A model generated the notes under the pieces. That model was not told where the DNA came from, searched no databases, and worked only from the letters and a program-made list of their open reading frames with translations. DNA of 64,000 bases from Rhexocercosporidium sp. MPI-PUGE-AT-0058. Taxonomy: Eukaryota > Ascomycota > Leotiomycetes > Helotiales. This document shows, one piece after another, positions 59,842-64,000 of this stretch (positions within the stretch are counted from its first letter, which is position 1; the number at the start of each line of letters is the position of its first letter). The position numbers and the translations under genes are program-made. The stretch covers positions 2,046,001 through 2,110,000 of the forward strand of contig JAGTJL010000009.1 of NCBI GenBank assembly GCA_020746875.1, given 5' to 3'.

Positions 59842-60986
59842 GAAAGAATATGTTGAAGTGTCAATGAGCAAACACACGATACTATCTTGGGGGAGAAAAG
59901 CTAAACTGAAGATAAAGCCGAAGCTGAACTGGCTTAGATACTTTTCATACTGTTTATATACATATCCAACCCTCGACTCGGTACGAGCCGCCAAACAAAA
60001 CCCCTGGCTGCATTTTAGGCCAACAACATACCTGAATCCGATTACAACGTCGCATCAAGGCGGAGTAAAGGTGCCTTGAGAAATACAGAAGGCTAAAGGA
60101 CAGCGTTTTATAGTGGAGAGTTGGCCCAGTGAGGCAGGTGCCAAGGCGAGGAAAGCCTAAGAGACAGGTCACAAATGTATGCTGCAGGCGCCATAGGGCT
60201 GAGTTGTTTGTGTACTTTGCGTGTGACCATTAAGAGCTGAGGCTTGGATATACGTGACCTGTCTGTGATGTTGGATTGTGTGTTGGCGGGTGTAGTTGGT
60301 TGTTGAGTGTTGAAACGCTCGGCTGTGAGGCGCAGCTGCGGTGAGTGGTGTTGGAGCCTGGCGACTGTTGAAGATAGGAAACGCATCCTTGATTCCTTGG
60401 CGTACCGGACACTGAGGAGACAAAGGGTACCAATTAAGTAATTGTGTGATGTCTGCTAATCTTCACCTGTAAATGATAAAAAGAGACCTCCAGGAATTTG
60501 GCAAAATTGAACAGACTGGCGAAGAATTTAGCTCTGTGCCCATCCCTGATAATGAACCTTCTACAATGCTCCTTGTCGTATACGCCCAACATATTTTCTC
60601 TCCTCAGCTTCGAGGTATTACCTGGTCAGGACTAATTTCATTTTGAGGCACCACTTGTCGACTTGGTCATCTTCAAGCTATGTTGAAGCCAGTGTCGTGT
60701 GTAGTTTCGAGATCCAGACAAGTAGTTAGCGTGTAGCACAATTAAGTTTATCAGGTAGGGTATAACTTGATGCTTTGGAATAGGCGTTAGGAGTTACAAA
60801 TAGCTTTAACCACTCCGCCAACCAAAAATGACCAACTCAAAGTCTTAATGAAAAATAAAATTATAAACCTTTATTTGTCATTTTTACGCTAAAGCTGAGA
60901 GTGAGGCTTAATTTACAGATACAATATTGTGATCCAATCAGATTCTCCGATCTACCCTAGTTATTAACTGTGACTGACCATTACTA
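59842..60986. other. Intergenic, no gene
   Basis: No protein-like frame. The 3' part (60720-60960) is AT-rich. Confidence 0.5.
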
Positions 60987-62075
60987 CTACTTATTCCACC
61001 ATGGATCTGCCATATTTTCTTCTATCGTTGCTCTCTTCGCTGGATCAAGGTTCGTCATACGGGAAATAAATCTCTTTGCTTCAAAGTCAAGATCCGGTTG
61101 TTCCTCTTGCGGCCAATTCTCCAAGCGCTCAGTCTCACCTAAACCCATGCCCTCAAGCGAAGCCGCAAATCTCGTTATCCTTTCGGCCCAGACCTCGTCC
61201 TTGATGTGCGTTATAAGCTCCTGAGGGACCGGTCCAAAGTATGCGAGCAATATGATCATTAATGCTTCTGTATGCGAGGTACCTTCTTGATCAAGCTCCT
61301 GAAAGTTCGGATGTAGCTTTTCTTGGTTTGTTATGACAAACAGGCACTAAAGAAGCCTTTAGTGCGCACTTCTTGTTCAGCACCACTGTGCGGTACTTAC
61401 GATGAGATCAAAGGCAAAGACGTCAGAAGGCTTCCCAATTCCTTGCTGTTCGGGCCCGCACCACATGACATTCCCTATCATTCCACCATTGGGTATCCGT
61501 AGGAGATCACCATCTTCTAGCTTCAACGAGCAGTCAAGATCGCCCAAGACTACTTTTCCTGGCTTGATATGACCTTGCTCGTCCAAATCCCAGTCCAGAA
61601 AAACAATGTCAGGCTTCACATCTAGGAAGTGCTGTCGTTAGCAAATATTTTTCAAGTGCAGCATTTCACTTCTCTCTGTATTACCTATGTCGATCCAATT
61701 CTTGGCATGATAGTCTCTCAGTACCTCCCCTGTTTCTCGCAGTATCCATTTTCTCGAAGCAAGTGGGATATCTTGATGCTTTCTTATCAACTGAAGCAAG
61801 TCATCTCTAAACCATTCGTAAACGAGAGTGCGCTCGGCTTCATTCTCAACAACGTGGTGTCGAAAGCGTGTATTGCCCTCAAATTCACGTTTGAGCTCAT
61901 TCGATTGCTCGAATACTGATGTAGACACAATTTTTAGAACAAATGGGCGGCCCTCGCAACTAGAAGTAGATGAGCCATGATTCGGTTGGGGAAGACACAA
62001 TGCTCACTGGGCAAGAAAGACACTTTCCTCAGGATGCCGTGTATCAGGTTTAGTACTTTTCCTCGTATGTATTTG
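60987..62075 (-). CDS. Divergent protein kinase-like protein (N-terminus unresolved)
   Basis: Exons in phase: 61959-61685, 61621-61401 and 61346-60987, plus an upstream exon ending at 62008 after ESVFLA. Joined exons give a kinase fold: ESVFLAH...FVLKIV (VAIK Lys), HHVVENEAERTLVYEWFRDDLL, RDYHAKNWIDIDVKPD (catalytic loop), GDLDCSLKL (DFG region), GNVMWCGPEQQG (activation/APE segment), SDVFAFDLICLFVITN and FISRMTNLDPAKRATIEENMADPWW. The catalytic-loop Asn is replaced by Ile (DVKPDI) and DFG reads DLD, so activity is doubtful. The family looks like a set of fungal orphan kinases. The first exon(s) probably lie between 62010 and 62350; the transposon sits just beyond. Confidence 0.75.
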
Positions 62076-62350
62076 CAGCCAGAGCTAGAAAAACGTCGAA
62101 CCCGCTATTCTCGCAGTTTGAGTGGAGTAGTGGCGTACGAGAAGCATACGCGAAGATGGTTGGACGAGGGGCTGAACAAAATTATAGTAGGTCTGATAAG
62201 GAGGAAGAGAAGAGAATGGAGAATCGATAACGATTTTTTGAGGAAATTTAATAGATGAAAGTGTACCTATTTCTCCCATATCGCTTGAGCTCGGGTTCTC
62301 ATCTTGGCAGTAGCTGCAATAGGCACGGGACAATAGCTGGTGGCACACTG
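62008..62350 (-). other. Probable 5' exons of the kinase gene
   Basis: Candidate start codons are at 62302-62300 and 62279-62277. An acceptor TTTTTCTAG is near 62085-62095 and a donor GTGAGC at 62007. I could not join these into one consistent frame, so this part is left unmodelled. Confidence 0.35.
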
Positions 62351-62352
62351 TA

Positions 62353-62387
62353 GGGGGCAAAATTAACGTTCCTTTTGAGGCACGTGC
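62353..62387 (+). repeat. Left terminal inverted repeat
   Basis: 35 bp, identical to the reverse complement of 63715-63749. Confidence 0.95.
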
Positions 62388-62464
62388 GCACCCCACCAAA
62401 TAGCTTTGTTTACATGTAAACACACCTTTTCTTAATATATCTCTCGTATCTTTAATTATTCGAA

Positions 62465-63691
62465 ATGCCTTCTATTCGGCCTTAAAAGAAGCGCAAATCT
62501 CGCGCGAGACCTTATACTCCTCCTCCTGACTTAAAATATAACGGTGAAGGCCATGTTAAGTCACTTGCTCGCTTAGTTGTTATCGCTATGAAGCTCCTCG
62601 AGCAACGTATTAGTCCGATTCTATTCGAAGTCAAACACGAGATTACCGGAGTTGATGCTCGTAACTCAGCTAAGATTATTAAATCTTATTAGCTTCGAAC
62701 TTGTCATAATCGAGCTGATTCTGGTCCCGATCCTCGCGGCCGAAAGAGAGCTCTTACACGAAACGATACTGCTATAATTGCTGATTATCTCGACGACGAC
62801 AAAGAGCCTCTTAATGATCGAGGTGCTCTTTGGCAAGATATCGCCGAAGCAGCAGGAGTAGTTCTACCCGAGACTATACATTTCAAGCTTGCTCGAAAGC
62901 AAACAGTTGATGCGAGGACTATTCGACGAGCTTGTGAAGCGGATGAAGATTTCGGGAACTTTGTATGCGAGGAGGAGAAAGAATTAAATAAAAATCAAGC
63001 AACTGCTCGTCGAGAGCACGCCGATAAGATGCTCTCGGAACGACTATATCCGGAAGACTGGAAAGATGTGGCTTTTTGCGATGAGTTTTACTTGGGTATC
63101 GGTCCTCAAGTTACGAAGAGAGTAAAGCGTCGTCGAGGGAAGGAATCTCGAGAAAAAGCATGTAATGTTTATATGAAGAAAGTCACTTCGAAAGACACAA
63201 AAGCGAAAGCTCGAGAAAAAGAACACTTGCCACTTATTAACGTCTTTATGATTATTAGGTACGACTAGAAGATGATGATTCCTTACGATATTCTGAGTAA
63301 TTCAGTTGAAAAGATAACTACGAAAGTGTATGTCGAGGAAATCCTTCCGAAGATTAAACAAGAGCTCATTTCAAGAGGTCTTACTCTTTGGCAAGATAAG
63401 GATTTAGCTTATGATTCGAAGACTTCGAAGAAGTAGTTTGCTAATAATAATATCCCTTATATTACTTCGCTAGGCACTTCTCCTGATTTATTAATCTTCG
63501 AGTCGTGTGCAACTTCATTAAAGAAAATGTTTTATGCTCGAAGGACATAGAATAAACGAGATGCTTTAGCACGTTTTCGATGGATTTTTAAGGAGTATTT
63601 TAAGCAAAAATCGGTTCATAATATGTACGATAGATATACAAAGAGGTTATAGGACTGTAAACGTCGTGGAGGGCAGATGACTAAATATTAA
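62465..63691 (+). pseudogene. Transposase (DDE superfamily) with six in-frame stop codons
   Basis: One continuous frame of 409 codons without any frameshift, interrupted at TAA 62483-62485 and TAG 62690-62692, 63266-63268, 63434-63436, 63548-63550 and 63650-63652. The frame ends with TAA at 63689-63691. It has an N-terminal basic/helix-turn-helix part, a CDEF box (first Asp) in VAFCDEFYLGIG near 63075, a WQDKD segment near 63393 (second Asp), and SPDLLIFES near 63480 (third acidic residue), as in DDE_3 transposases. Each stop equals a single C-to-T change of a Gln codon or a G-to-A change of Trp, which fits CpA/TpG mutation such as RIP. Non-functional as annotated. Confidence 0.85.
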
Positions 63692-63714
63692 GATTTTTTT
63701 TTTTGGTGTTGTAT

Positions 63715-63749
63715 GCACGTGCCTCAAAAGGAACGTTAATTTTGCCCCC
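63715..63749 (-). repeat. Right terminal inverted repeat
   Basis: 35 bp, perfect inverted copy of 62353-62387. Confidence 0.95.
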
Positions 63750-63751
63750 TA

Positions 63752-64000
63752 CAGGCACATATGTACGGTGTTAAGCGTATTCAGCTTGCGCTGAATATTA
63801 TGATATTTTGGTCGAGTTAACGTGATTGGTGAGAGGTTAACCTCTGCTGCATTACATTCTACACAAATCCGAACGTATTCTCTATCACCGAACCATAATC
63901 CCATCACAGGACTCGTTTAAATTTATATATATTCTCACAAGGCTGGATACGTACTGGCTCTGAAGGACTGTTGAGGGTAGGTAGATGATTAGGATGAAGT
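63752..64000. other. Kinase-side upstream region beyond the transposon
   Basis: Contains a hairpin (TATTCAGC and GCTGAATA around a 4-nt loop, about 63778-63797) and a TATA-rich stretch at about 63917-63935. With the transposon removed, this stretch would sit about 0.2 kb upstream of the kinase's possible start codons. Confidence 0.4.

Larger units (their letters stand above)
62351..63751. mobile_element. Tc1/mariner-type DNA transposon, complete with inverted repeats
   Basis: Perfect 35-bp terminal inverted repeats (GGGGGCAAAATTAACG...) occupy 62353-62387 and 63715-63749, flanked by TA dinucleotides at 62351-62352 and 63750-63751, the usual Tc1/mariner duplication. An alternative pair of ends, 40-bp repeats starting CTGTA with a flanking 5-bp direct repeat GCACA (62343-62347 and 63755-63759), is also exact. 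The inside is one transposase frame, 62465-63691. The element is about 1.4 kb, the size of an autonomous copy, but the internal stops make it inactive. It lies just upstream of the divergent kinase gene, with a TATA-rich stretch on its far side. Confidence 0.92.

Overview
This window is nuclear DNA of a filamentous ascomycete (Pezizomycotina; a Leotiomycetes-like plant-associated fungus is my best but weakly supported guess). The signs are many 45-60 nt introns with GTRNGY donors and CTRAY branch points, a STE50 / Tea4-TeaC / Azf1-type gene set, secreted pectin methylesterase and serine carboxypeptidase genes, and a Tc1/mariner-type transposon. Exon boundaries were assigned by eye from splice consensus, reading phase and family similarity. 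No database search was run.

Layout. 1-20.5 kb is a conserved core block: the 3' end of a disordered protein; a nucleotide-sugar transporter (2.1-3.8 kb, +); a MER3/HFM1 meiotic helicase (4.4-9.5 kb, +); a HOP1 HORMA protein (10.5-13.1 kb, -) convergent with it; the MAPK adaptor STE50 (14.6-16.2 kb, -); and an SH3 polarity protein of the Tea4/TeaC/Bud14 type (17.2-20.5 kb, -). MER3 and HOP1 both act in meiotic prophase. STE50 and Tea4 belong to signalling and polarity.

21.7-31.4 kb is a decaying accessory stretch: a zinc-type alcohol dehydrogenase pseudogene, a small cysteine-containing secreted protein, a conserved protein with an apparent frameshift, and a 2EXR-like protein with a second reading frame at its 3' end. 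A four-finger C2H2 transcription factor follows (31.9-33.4 kb, -). Upstream of it lie about 13 kb (33.4-46.5 kb) with no recognisable coding gene. The first 3 kb of that stretch is full of simple repeats and includes a G-quadruplex-like tract.

46.5-64 kb has pectin methylesterase (-), a membrane-anchored hypothetical protein (-), a GPI-anchored S10 carboxypeptidase (+), a cryptic spliced minus-strand locus (about 54.9-56.1 kb), fructose-1,6-bisphosphatase (+), a small cysteine-rich membrane-tethered protein (-) and a divergent protein kinase (-). Just upstream of the kinase sits a complete DDE transposon with perfect 35-bp inverted repeats. Its transposase frame is unbroken by indels but carries six stop codons, five of them TAG.

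The observations most worth following up are the stop-only decay of the transposase and the element's ambiguous ends, an isolated in-frame TGA in an otherwise perfectly spliced HOP1, the cryptic spliced locus with a 17-nt microexon, and the divergent kinase whose promoter the transposon may have displaced.
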